Shown: positions 1 through 6,253, counted from the first letter of the stretch. The stretch is 8,858 nt of DNA from Flavobacteriales bacterium (GCA_027003085.1 JALWYR010000013.1:1-8858); one strand, 5' to 3'. Program-made: numbers and translations. The notes: a model not told the origin generated them from the letters alone.

Positions 1-768
1 TTGCCTGATGTGGTCCAGGTCGGTGCTTTGGTTTTGTTTCAAGTAGTGGAGCACCGCCCCGGCGGCAATTACGGCTGCGGGCATTTCGTCGAGCCCGAAA
101 CCTTTGAGCGAGGCCGTGCGGAAACGTTCCAGGAGCAAATCCCGTGCATAGTCGGGCTGAAAAATCCATTCGTCGAGGGCGTAGGTGTAATAGGTATCGC
201 CGAACAATTCGGTAAAACGGGCTTTGTCGGCCCGGGAAAAAATCACTTCGCCCGGTGCAAAGTTGTTAAGCAATTTGGCGATGTATTCGGGTGTGCCTTG
301 GGCGGCATAAAACTCTCCGGTGGAAACGTCGATAAAAGCCGCGCCTATGTGTTTTTTGTCCACATACACGGCGGCCAGGAAATTGTTTTTGTTCCGGTCC
401 AGGATGTTATCGCTGTATGCGATACCTGGCGTAACCACTTCGGTAACACCGCGTTTGACTATTTTTTTGGCTTTTTTCGGGTCTTCCAATTGTTCGCACA
501 CGGCCACGCGCATACCCGCCCGCACCAGTTTGGGCAGATAGGTATCCAAGGCGTGATACGGAAAGCCCGCCAAGGCCGTTTCCGATGCCGATCCGTTGCC
601 GCGTTTGGTGAGCACAATGCCCAGGGTTTCGGCCGTGCGCACGGCGTCTTCGCCGAAGGTTTCGTAGAAATCGCCCATGCGAAACAGCAAAATGGCATCG
701 GGATATTGCTGTTTGATGCGGTAGTATTGCTGCATCAATGGTGTTTGCTTGTCGGACTTACGGGCCAC
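1..768 (-). CDS. mutS: DNA mismatch repair protein MutS, N-terminal part (C-terminus off the left edge)
   Basis: MutS binds mismatches and small loops in newly copied DNA and recruits MutL in an ATP-dependent way. The reverse strand is open for 256 codons and reads straight off the window edge, so about 600 residues (lever, clamp and ATPase domains) are missing. The mismatch-binding domain covers about residues 12-125. It contains RMGDFYETFGEDA, with the Phe34-x-Glu36 wedge that stacks on and contacts the mispaired base, followed by GIVLTKR and FPYHALDTYLPKLV. The connector domain follows from about residue 130 (FLAAVYVD, FIDVSTGEF). The start is GTG at 768, giving VARKSDKQTPLMQQY. Bacteroidota MutS proteins usually carry a short basic lead before TPLMQQY, and an in-frame TAA lies 12 bases upstream. 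ATG at 735 is the alternative and would drop that lead. No Shine-Dalgarno is visible. The gene diverges from hpt across the hairpin island. Family assignment is secure; the start is likely. Confidence 0.95.
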   Translation of the reverse strand, partial: MARKSDKQTPLMQQYYRIKQQYPDAILLFRMGDFYETFGEDAVRTAETLGIVLTKRGNGSASETALAGFPYHALDTYLPKLVRAGMRVAVCEQLEDPKKAKKIVKRGVTEVVTPGIAYSDNILDRNKNNFLAAVYVDKKHIGAAFIDVSTGEFYAAQGTPEYIAKLLNNFAPGEVIFSRADKARFTELFGDTYYTYALDEWIFQPDYARDLLLERFRTASLKGFGLDEMPAAVIAAGAVLHYLKQNQSTDLDHIRQ

Positions 769-783
769 CGGGCAAAATTTTTA

Positions 784-791
784 CAAAAATA
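784..791 (-). promoter_or_regulatory. Candidate Bacteroidota -7 box (TATTTTTG) for mutS
   Basis: On the minus strand the sequence TATTTTTG fits the Bacteroidota sigma-factor box TAnnTTTG exactly. It lies 15 bases before the proposed GTG start of mutS, so transcription would begin only a few bases before the start codon. I see no good -33 TTTG element at the expected distance. The call rests on the box and its position only; the surrounding A/T runs make a chance match possible. Confidence 0.4.
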
Positions 792-847
792 GTTTTTTTC
801 GTCGAGGCCGATATGGTTTCCAGCGACGGATTTGATTTATTTTGGTC

Positions 848-1162
848 CGTTCCGGCGCCGGAGCGTAGCGAAGGCGCCAAAGGGCTTCGTAGCCCGCGAA
901 GGGAGACGCCGAAGGTGGCTCCCGGAGCCGCCGAGGAAACCGGAGGGTTCCGAGGCCCACGAAGCAAGACCAACGGCAAAGCGTAGCGGAGCCGGAAGGG
1001 CTTGCGGAGCCCTGAGGGAGACAAACGCGAAGCCGAAGGCAGAGCGTGCAGGCTCCCGAAGGAGCGGAACAAGACAAGGCGCGGCCCTTGGCTTTGACAC
1101 CGGGAAGCCGCAGGCTTGTGGAGCCCGCGGAAAAGCCCGAAGGGCTTTGGAGCGGCTAAAAC
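848..1162. repeat. GC-rich array of short inverted repeats between mutS and hpt
   Basis: This stretch fills most of the gap between the divergent mutS and hpt genes and is unlike the flanking DNA. It is rich in words such as GAAGG, GGAGC, GCGTAGCG and GGCTT. Stems seen by eye: GGCGCC at 854-859 and 873-878; GGGCT/AGCCC at 882-895; GGCTCC/GGAGCC at 917-929 with a one-base centre; GGGCT/AGCCC at 998-1012; GCTCC/GGAGC at 1052-1065; CCGC-GGCT pairing with AGCC-GCGG at 1108-1130; and AAAGCCC/GGGCTTT at 1132-1148 with a three-base loop. Several reading frames are open on both strands only because stop codons are rare; their products overlap one another and are low-complexity Arg/Ser/Ala/Pro/Gly strings, so I do not call a gene. 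The candidate promoters of mutS and hpt lie outside the array. It may be an intergenic repeat family, a structured RNA or a nucleoid/protein-binding site; the sequence alone does not decide. Confidence 0.7.
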
Positions 1163-1201
1163 ACACTTTTCCGATATTTTCGTGGGTTCGCGAATAAATA
1201 T

Positions 1202-1209
1202 TATCTTTG
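1202..1209 (+). promoter_or_regulatory. Candidate Bacteroidota -7 box (TATCTTTG) for hpt-adk-obgE
   Basis: TATCTTTG matches the TAnnTTTG consensus exactly and ends 26 bases before the hpt ATG. An imperfect -33 element (TTTC at 1178-1181) lies 20 bases upstream, within the spacing usual for this promoter class. The leader would be about 20 bases. It sits just outside the right end of the hairpin array, so the array would not be transcribed from it. Confidence 0.6.
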
Positions 1210-1235
1210 TGGCTTTAAAAACTTTGGCGCCGCCG

Positions 1236-1772
1236 ATGGAACAAATCAAACTGCACGATAAGGTTTTCGAACGCTATATTCCGCATGCACAAATCCTGGA
1301 AGCCGTGCAGGAATTGGCCGGCCGGGTATATGAGGATGCAAACGGACGGCAGCCCGTTTTCCTGGTGGTGCTCAAAGGCGGTATGGTTTTTGCCACCGAT
1401 TTTGCCAAACACTATCCGGGCGATATGATTTTGGATTTTATACGCGTCAAATCGTATAGCGGAACCCGTTCCACGGGCCGGATGGAATGGCTTATCGAGC
1501 CGTCCGAAAATCTGGAAGGACGTCCGGTTTATTTGCTCGAAGACATTGTGGACACGGGCAATACCCTGGCATTTATGCTCGACCGTTTGGCCGCATACAA
1601 ACCGGCCTATGTGAAAATTGTCAGTTTGTTCCACAAGCCCGAGGCATACCACAAGGATATCCCCTTGGACTTTGTGGGAATCGAAATACCCAATAAATTC
1701 ATTGTGGGCTACGGCCTGGACTACGACGAGCTTGGCCGTAACCTGAAAGACGTTTACCAACTGAAAGCATAA
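1236..1772 (+). CDS. hpt: Hypoxanthine phosphoribosyltransferase
   Basis: This purine-salvage enzyme transfers the phosphoribosyl group of PRPP to hypoxanthine (and usually guanine), giving IMP or GMP in the cytoplasm. The 178-residue product has the expected length. Visible family motifs: the PPi-loop region VLKGGM (residues 45-50), the flexible loop SYSGTRSTG (73-81), the PRPP-binding loop LLEDIVDTGNT (100-110) with its acidic pair Glu102-Asp103, and the purine-contact region KFIVGYGLDYDE (154-165), where Lys154 and Asp162 match the base-binding positions of the family. The ATG at 1236 begins MEQIKLHDKVF, as in relatives. The same frame is open further upstream, but that would run into the hairpin island and past the promoter box, so the longer form is rejected. 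It is the first gene of a tight operon with adk (5-base gap) and obgE. There is no clear Shine-Dalgarno. Confidence 0.95.
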   Translation: MEQIKLHDKVFERYIPHAQILEAVQELAGRVYEDANGRQPVFLVVLKGGMVFATDFAKHYPGDMILDFIRVKSYSGTRSTGRMEWLIEPSENLEGRPVYLLEDIVDTGNTLAFMLDRLAAYKPAYVKIVSLFHKPEAYHKDIPLDFVGIEIPNKFIVGYGLDYDELGRNLKDVYQLKA

Positions 1773-1777
1773 TTCCA

Positions 1778-2359
1778 ATGATGCACATTGTTCTTTTCGG
1801 CCCGCCCGGGGCGGGAAAAGGCACGCAAGCCGGTTTGCTCAAAGAGCGGCTCCGGTTTGCCTATATTGCCACCGGTGATTTGTTTCGCCAGCACATGAAG
1901 GAGCAAACCGAATTGGGGCGTCTGGCCCAAACCTATATTGATCGTGGTGATTTGGTTCCCGATGAGGTAACCATAGAAATGCTCAAAAACGAGGTGAATA
2001 AATTTTCCGGTGCACCTGGTATTATTTTCGACGGGTTCCCGCGCACCACGGTGCAAGCCGAAGCCTTGGAAAAAATGTTGGGCGAAAACGGCGAAAAAAT
2101 CAATTTGGTGCTGGCACTCGAAGTGCCCGAAGACGTGCTAATCCAACGCATCCTGAACCGGGGAAAAACCAGCGGCCGATCCGACGACACCGACCGTAAA
2201 ACGATTATCAAACGCTTGAAAAAATATAAGGAAGTTACCGAACCGCTCAAAGATTACTACCGGAAAAAAGAAGTGTTGCACGTGATCGACGGGCTTCAAG
2301 ATATCGAAGCGGTGCATCGCGATATCCTGCAAGCATTGGAAAAGACGGTGGGTCGATGA
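1778..2359 (+). CDS. adk: Adenylate kinase (short-LID form)
   Basis: Adenylate kinase interconverts ATP + AMP and 2 ADP and so sets cellular adenylate balance. The 193-residue protein carries the P-loop GPPGAGKGT (residues 8-16), the AMP-binding segment ATGDLFR (31-37), the DGFPRT motif (85-90) that contacts AMP, and a short LID (RGKTSGRSDDT, 128-138) with no zinc cysteines. The LID contains the arginines expected to bind phosphates. Length and short LID are as usual for Bacteroidota. Two ATG codons stand in tandem at 1778 and 1781, and either could start the protein. Its stop overlaps the obgE start by four bases (ATGA), which suggests coupled translation, and hpt ends five bases upstream. 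Pairing of hpt with adk links purine salvage to nucleotide energy balance. Confidence 0.96.
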   Translation: MMHIVLFGPPGAGKGTQAGLLKERLRFAYIATGDLFRQHMKEQTELGRLAQTYIDRGDLVPDEVTIEMLKNEVNKFSGAPGIIFDGFPRTTVQAEALEKMLGENGEKINLVLALEVPEDVLIQRILNRGKTSGRSDDTDRKTIIKRLKKYKEVTEPLKDYYRKKEVLHVIDGLQDIEAVHRDILQALEKTVGR

Positions 2360-3393
2360 CCGAAGGTAATTTTACCGATTACGCCAAAATCTATGTCAAA
2401 TCGGGCAAGGGAGGCGCAGGATCCACCCACTTGCGCAGGGAAAAATACGTTCCCAAAGGCGGCCCCGACGGCGGCGACGGCGGACGGGGCGGTCATGTGA
2501 TTTTGCGTGGCAACCGGAACTATTGGACGCTGTGGCATCTGAAATTCAACAAGCATTTTAAGGCCGAAGCCGGTCAGCCCGGCGGACGAAACCGCCGGCA
2601 CGGACGTGCTGGCAAAGATATTGTTATCGAAGTGCCGTTGGGCACCGTGGTCCGGGACGCCGACACCGGTGAATTGTTAGGGGAAGTTACACGTGATGGA
2701 GAGGAACTTATTGTGGCCCGGGGCGGCAAAGGAGGTTTGGGAAACTGGCATTTCAAATCGGCCGTCCGGCAAACGCCGCGCTACGCCCAACCCGGACTTC
2801 CGGGCGAGGAACACAACCTTATTTTGGAACTCAAAGTGCTGGCCGATGTGGGCCTGGTGGGTTTCCCCAATGCCGGAAAATCCACCCTGCTTTCCAAACT
2901 AACGGCCGCCAAGCCCAAAATCGCCGACTATCCGTTTACCACACTTAAACCCAACCTGGGCATTGTGCCCTATCGCGATTTCAAATCTTTTGTCATGGCC
3001 GACATTCCCGGCATCATCGAAGGCGCTGCCGAAGGTAAAGGCATCGGCCACCGGTTTTTGCGCCATATCGAACGCAATGCCGTGTTGCTTTTTACCATCC
3101 CGGCCGATGCTCCCGATATCATGGAGCAATACCGGATTTTGCTCAATGAGTTGGAAAAATATAATCCCCAGCTCCTGGACAAAGCCCGGGTTTTGGCCGT
3201 CACCAAATCCGATTTGTTGGACCGGGAATTGAAGGACGAAATACGTAACGAATTGAAACAGGCGGAGCTGAAAATTCCCTATGTTTTCGTGTCGTCCTTC
3301 ACCGGCGAGGGCTTGGAGGAATTGAAGGATTTGCTATGGCAAAAATTGCACGAGATGCCGGAGGACGGAATGCCCGATGATTCAAAAAAATAA
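2356..3393 (+). CDS. obgE: Obg-family GTPase (CgtA)
   Basis: Obg proteins are essential slow GTPases that bind the 50S subunit late in assembly and respond to ppGpp. Residues 1-160 form the glycine-rich Obg fold (KSGKGGAGSTHLRREKY, GGPDGGDGGRGG, ARGGKGGLGN). The G domain follows: G1 GFPNAGKST (169-177), switch I DYPFTTLKPNLG (191-202), G3 DIPG (216-219), G4 TKSD (283-286) and G5 SSFTGEGL (313-320). In G4 the canonical Asn of NKxD is Thr; the Lys and Asp are kept, and such replacement is known in this family. At 345 residues it lacks the extra C-terminal OCT domain of longer Obg proteins and ends in a short charged tail. The ATG overlaps the adk stop by four bases, so it is the last gene of the hpt-adk-obgE operon. 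No terminator hairpin is visible after it. Confidence 0.96.
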   Translation: MTEGNFTDYAKIYVKSGKGGAGSTHLRREKYVPKGGPDGGDGGRGGHVILRGNRNYWTLWHLKFNKHFKAEAGQPGGRNRRHGRAGKDIVIEVPLGTVVRDADTGELLGEVTRDGEELIVARGGKGGLGNWHFKSAVRQTPRYAQPGLPGEEHNLILELKVLADVGLVGFPNAGKSTLLSKLTAAKPKIADYPFTTLKPNLGIVPYRDFKSFVMADIPGIIEGAAEGKGIGHRFLRHIERNAVLLFTIPADAPDIMEQYRILLNELEKYNPQLLDKARVLAVTKSDLLDRELKDEIRNELKQAELKIPYVFVSSFTGEGLEELKDLLWQKLHEMPEDGMPDDSKK

Positions 3394-3395
3394 TG

Positions 3396-3403
3396 TAAAT
3401 TTG
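3396..3403 (+). promoter_or_regulatory. Candidate -7 box (TAAATTTG) for the DUF177-rpmF unit
   Basis: TAAATTTG fits TAnnTTTG exactly and begins three bases after the obgE stop codon, 26 bases before the GTG start of the DUF177 gene. No convincing -33 TTTG is visible upstream, where the sequence is the end of obgE. If active, it makes the YceD/L32 pair independent of the hpt operon, though read-through from obgE is also possible because there is no terminator between them. Confidence 0.4.
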
Positions 3404-3429
3404 CAAGTCGAAAAACGGGTTCACATCCA

Positions 3430-3930
3430 GTGGATAAACGGCTACGGAAATACGACATCAAGCTCTTTGACTTGGACGAAGGCACCAACCGGTTCGACTA
3501 CCGGTTGGAACAGGATTTCTTCGACGGCTTCGGCACTATGGAGTTCGAAAAGGCCGGTATTGATGCTACGGTAAACATTACCAAGCACGGACAGTTGATG
3601 GAAGTGGATTTGCACACCCGCGGGCATGTGGAATTACTCGACGACCGCACCGCCGAACCCTATATGCAACCGCTTTCGGGTAGCATTCGCACTGTGCTGC
3701 GGTTCGGACCCGAATACAACGACGACAACGACGACCTGATTCTTATTCCGTTCGATACGCCGGTGTTCAACGTGGCGCAATTGTTATACGAGTCCGTTTT
3801 GTTGAGCATCCCCATGAAGCATTTGGACCCGAAGCGTCCGTATGAAGAAGAAGATCCTGAAAACGAACCCGCACACATCGACCCGCGATGGATGGAACTA
3901 AAAAAATTATTAAACGATAAAAATACCTGA
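3430..3930 (+). CDS. DUF177/YceD-family protein, large-subunit rRNA accumulation factor
   Basis: The YceD (DUF177) family is almost always encoded next to rpmF and is linked in E. coli and plants to accumulation of 23S rRNA; its exact role is not settled. The 166-residue product has the family pattern: an N-terminal KYDIKLFDLDEGTNRFDY, a beta-rich middle (GHVELLDDRTAEPY, residues 65-78), an acidic NDDNDD stretch (98-103), and the signature helix NVAQLLYESVLLSIPMK (114-130), then an acidic charged tail. In most members the middle reads CxRC; here those positions are Asp71 and Thr74, and the protein has no cysteine at all. The start is GTG at 3430: it is the only ATG, GTG or TTG between the in-frame stop of obgE and the conserved N-terminus. 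rpmF starts two bases after its stop. Family assignment is supported by both sequence and neighbour. Confidence 0.88.
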   Translation: MDKRLRKYDIKLFDLDEGTNRFDYRLEQDFFDGFGTMEFEKAGIDATVNITKHGQLMEVDLHTRGHVELLDDRTAEPYMQPLSGSIRTVLRFGPEYNDDNDDLILIPFDTPVFNVAQLLYESVLLSIPMKHLDPKRPYEEEDPENEPAHIDPRWMELKKLLNDKNT

Positions 3931-3932
3931 TT

Positions 3933-4127
3933 ATGGCACATCCCAAGAAACGACAATCGCGTGCCCGGCGTAACAAGCGACGCACGCACTATAAGCTGAA
4001 ACTGCCCCAATTGGGCATCGATCCTACCACCAAGGAGGTTCATCTTTTGCATCGCGCCCATTGGCACGAAGGAAAACTCTATTACCGGGGCAAGGTATTG
4101 TTTGACCCCGAAGCTGCTGCCGAATAA
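3933..4127 (+). CDS. rpmF: 50S ribosomal protein L32, cysteine-free form
   Basis: L32 is a small basic protein of the large ribosomal subunit near the exit-tunnel side. The 64-residue product starts MAHPKKRQSRARRNKRRTHY, the typical basic L32 N-terminus, and continues with HLLHRAHWHEGKLYYRGKV, which resembles the flavobacterial version. The zinc-ribbon cysteines of classical L32 (two CxxC pairs) are absent; there is no cysteine in the protein, so it should not bind zinc. Zinc-free L32 variants are known in bacteria. It lies two bases after the DUF177 stop and is followed by a strong terminator 23 bases after its own stop codon. No plsX or fabH follows it, unlike many genomes. Confidence 0.95.
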   Translation: MAHPKKRQSRARRNKRRTHYKLKLPQLGIDPTTKEVHLLHRAHWHEGKLYYRGKVLFDPEAAAE

Positions 4128-4150
4128 TTATTTACGGCCTTAAAACACAG

Positions 4151-4179
4151 GTCCCCGTGAGTTGCTTGCGGGGACTTTT
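4151..4179 (+). terminator. Rho-independent terminator after rpmF
   Basis: GTCCCCG (4151-4157) pairs with CGGGGAC (4169-4175). The stem can extend inward through TGAG/CTTG with two G-T pairs, leaving a TTG loop, so about 11 base pairs. A run of four T follows at 4176-4179. It separates the DUF177-rpmF unit from accBC and implies that accB has its own promoter. Confidence 0.85.
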
Positions 4180-4200
4180 GTTAAAGGAGGCAATTTTAGA

Positions 4201-4229
4201 TTTTTGTTTAGAAAAAAAATATTACCTTG
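4201..4229 (+). promoter_or_regulatory. Candidate promoter for accBC
   Basis: A promoter is expected here because a terminator closes rpmF just upstream. TTTTTG at 4201-4206 could be a -33 element and TACCTTG at 4223-4229 is one T short of the TAnnTTTG box; the 16-base spacing is slightly short for this promoter class. Transcription would begin about 20 bases before the accB ATG at 4258. The match is imperfect and the spot is A/T rich, so this is a tentative placement. Confidence 0.35.
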
Positions 4230-4257
4230 CCTTGATGAAAACAAACCCCTATGCCCT

Positions 4258-4755
4258 ATGAACCTGAAAGAAATTCAAAATCTTATAAAATTCGTTTCCA
4301 AATCCGGTGTGAGCGAGGTCAAATTGGAGACCGAAGAGTTCAAAATCGTCATTAAAAACACACCGGATATTAAGGTAACATCGCTCCCGCATCCCGAAGT
4401 GCACACGGTGCTTCCGGCGCAAGCGGCACCGGCGGTTCAACCTGCGGCAGCAGCGCCCGGCGTTCCTGCCACGGCTCCACAAAATGCCGAAACCAACGAA
4501 GCGGACGAATCCAAATACATCACCATCAAAGCGCCGATTATCGGCACATTCTACCGCCGTCCGGCACCGGACAAACCGCCTTATGTGGAAGTGGGCGACA
4601 CGGTCAAACCCGGCGATGTGGTATGTATTATCGAAGCCATGAAATTGTTCAACGAAATCGAATCGGAGGTTTCGGGCAAAATCGTCAAAGTTTTGGTGGA
4701 GGATGCCACGCCGGTGGAATTCGACCAACCGCTGTTTTTGGTGGAACCGCTCTAA
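4258..4755 (+). CDS. accB: Biotin carboxyl carrier protein of acetyl-CoA carboxylase
   Basis: AccB carries the biotin that is carboxylated by AccC and then gives CO2 to acetyl-CoA, making malonyl-CoA for fatty-acid synthesis. The 165-residue product has the three usual parts: an N-terminal helical/strand segment (MNLKEIQNLIKFVSKSG to about residue 40), a flexible Ala/Pro-rich linker (about 54-75), and the biotinyl domain (about 86-165). That domain contains the biotinylation motif EAMKL with acceptor Lys129 and a thumb-like segment TFYRRPAPDKPPY (97-109) typical of AccB. The ATG at 4258 is chosen because it gives the conserved N-terminus. The frame is open further upstream, and a TTG at 4204 follows an AAAGGAGG at 4183-4190, but that would add 18 unconserved residues. 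accC follows after 12 bases. Confidence 0.96.
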   Translation: MNLKEIQNLIKFVSKSGVSEVKLETEEFKIVIKNTPDIKVTSLPHPEVHTVLPAQAAPAVQPAAAAPGVPATAPQNAETNEADESKYITIKAPIIGTFYRRPAPDKPPYVEVGDTVKPGDVVCIIEAMKLFNEIESEVSGKIVKVLVEDATPVEFDQPLFLVEPL

Positions 4756-4767
4756 AACCGCGTGCTT

Positions 4768-6117
4768 ATGTTTAAGAAAATACTCATTGCCAACCGCGGC
4801 GAAATCGCTTTGCGGATTATCCGGACCGCGCGGGAAATGGGCATCAAAACCGTGGCGGTGTATTCCAAAGCCGATGCCGACAGCCTGCACGTAAGATTTG
4901 CCGATGAGGCCGTTTGTATTGGGCCGGCGCCCAGCAGCGAATCCTATTTGAACATACCGGCCATTATTGCCGCGGCCGAAATTACCAATGCCGATGCCAT
5001 TCATCCCGGTTACGGTTTCCTGGCCGAAAATTCCAAATTTGCCAAAATCTGCAATGATCACGATATTAAATTCATCGGCCCTTTGCCCGAAATGATCGAT
5101 CGCATGGGCGACAAGGCCACCGCCCGCGAAACCATGAAAAAAGTGGGCGTGCCCGTAATTCCCGGTTCCGAGGGCGTGCTGGAATCCTACGAAGAGGCCG
5201 AACGGTTGGCCGACGAAATCGGATACCCGGTAATGCTCAAAGCCACCGCCGGCGGTGGGGGCAAAGGTATGCGAGCCGTATGGGAAAAGAAAGAACTGAA
5301 AAAAGCCTGGGAAACCGCCCGCCAAGAGGCCAAAGCGGCTTTTGGCAACGATGGCATGTATCTGGAAAAACTAATCGTGGACCCGCGCCATATCGAAATT
5401 CAAATCATCGGCGACCAGTATGGCAATGCCGCCCACCTTTCGGAACGGGATTGTTCCATCCAGCGCCGTCATCAAAAACTGCTCGAAGAAACGCCGTCGC
5501 CCTTTATGACCGATGACCTGCGCAAGCGCATGGGCGAAGCGGCCGTTAAGGCAGCCAAGGCCATCAATTACGAAGGTGTGGGAACGGTGGAGTTTTTGGT
5601 GGATAAAGACCGCAATTTCTATTTCATGGAAATGAACACGCGTATTCAGGTGGAACATCCCATTACAGAACAAGTGATCGACTACGACCTGATACGCGAA
5701 CAAATCAAAGTGGCTGCCGGTGTGCCCATTACCGGAAAGAATTATTTTCCCAAATTGCACTCCATCGAATGCCGTATCAATGCCGAAGATCCCTACAATG
5801 ATTTCCGCCCTTCGCCCGGCAAAATCACCGTTTTCCATGCCCCGGGCGGTCATGGTGTGCGGCTTGACACCCACGCCTATGCCGGTTATGTGATTCCGCC
5901 CTTCTATGATTCCATGATTGCCAAACTCATTACCACGGCCCAAACCCGCGAAGAAGCCATTGCCAAAATGAAACGTGCCCTGGACGAGTTTGTGGTCGAA
6001 GGTGTAAAAACCACCATCCCGTTCCATCGCCAACTGCTGGACGACCCCGATTTTGTGGCGGGTAATTACACCACCAAATTCATGGAAACCTTTAACTTGA
6101 AACCCGAAGAGGAATAA
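4768..6117 (+). CDS. accC: Acetyl-CoA carboxylase, biotin carboxylase subunit
   Basis: AccC uses ATP and bicarbonate to carboxylate the biotin on AccB. The 449-residue product matches the family length. Motifs in order: MFKKILIANRGEIALRII at the N-terminus, HPGYGFLAEN (79-88), the ATP-grasp glycine loop GGGGKGM (162-168), RDCSIQRRHQKLLEE (227-241), and FMEMNTRIQVEHPITE (286-301). In the last, Glu288, Asn290 and Arg292 fall at the same numbers as the E. coli enzyme's metal and catalytic residues. The ATG at 4768 is used; a GTG at 4762 would add only two residues. The gene is the second of an accB-accC pair and is closed by the terminator at 6136-6161. No change at a catalytic position was seen. 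Confidence 0.97.
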   Translation: MFKKILIANRGEIALRIIRTAREMGIKTVAVYSKADADSLHVRFADEAVCIGPAPSSESYLNIPAIIAAAEITNADAIHPGYGFLAENSKFAKICNDHDIKFIGPLPEMIDRMGDKATARETMKKVGVPVIPGSEGVLESYEEAERLADEIGYPVMLKATAGGGGKGMRAVWEKKELKKAWETARQEAKAAFGNDGMYLEKLIVDPRHIEIQIIGDQYGNAAHLSERDCSIQRRHQKLLEETPSPFMTDDLRKRMGEAAVKAAKAINYEGVGTVEFLVDKDRNFYFMEMNTRIQVEHPITEQVIDYDLIREQIKVAAGVPITGKNYFPKLHSIECRINAEDPYNDFRPSPGKITVFHAPGGHGVRLDTHAYAGYVIPPFYDSMIAKLITTAQTREEAIAKMKRALDEFVVEGVKTTIPFHRQLLDDPDFVAGNYTTKFMETFNLKPEEE

Positions 6118-6135
6118 AATCTTTCTTAATTTCGT

Positions 6136-6161
6136 AAAGGGCACCTTCGGGTGCCTTTTTT
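6136..6161 (+). terminator. Rho-independent terminator after accC (UUCG loop)
   Basis: GGCACC (6140-6145) and GGTGCC (6150-6155) flank a TTCG tetraloop, an unusually stable loop in RNA. The stem can be lengthened outward by pairing AAAG with the T run (with one G-T pair), and six T follow at 6156-6161. It ends the accBC transcript 18 bases after the accC stop codon. It also overlaps the most upstream in-frame GTG (6151) of the next gene, which therefore is not a believable start. Confidence 0.92.
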
Positions 6162-6253
6162 GTTTAATATATTCAAATGGATGTTTCATCCCGTAAACTA
6201 TGCCTTTGGTCGAATGATATTAGATGCTCATTACAATTCGGAACAATTTTTGA

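Noticed and set aside
1..792. Plus-strand open frame of 263 codons over mutS
   Set aside because: It lies opposite mutS. The minus-strand reading has clear MutS motifs, and the plus product resembles no family I know.
1132..1148. AAAGCCC-GAA-GGGCTTT hairpin as a terminator
   Set aside because: The stem is perfect but only three T follow and no gene ends here; it is better read as part of the hairpin island.
848..1162. CRISPR array
   Set aside because: The repeats are imperfect, unequal in spacing, and are themselves hairpins; there are no uniform spacers and no cas genes.
758..1249. Minus-strand frame of 163 codons, with other open frames at 832-1197 (+), 837-1166 (-) and 738-986 (+)
   Set aside because: All overlap in the stop-poor hairpin island and give low-complexity Arg/Ser/Ala/Pro/Gly strings with no domain. 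Several frames open at once points to composition, not coding.
4204..4257. Longer accB starting at TTG 4204
   Set aside because: It has a Shine-Dalgarno-like motif upstream, but the added residues are unlike AccB N-termini and overlap the candidate promoter; ATG 4258 gives the conserved start.
4249..5325. Minus-strand frame of 358 codons opposite accB and accC
   Set aside because: Antisense shadow caused by codon bias; the plus strand has full AccB and AccC motifs. The product is rich in His, Phe and Gly, as such shadows often are.
5371..6189. Minus-strand frame of 272 codons opposite accC
   Set aside because: Same kind of antisense shadow; it also starts beyond the accC terminator and has no recognisable domain.
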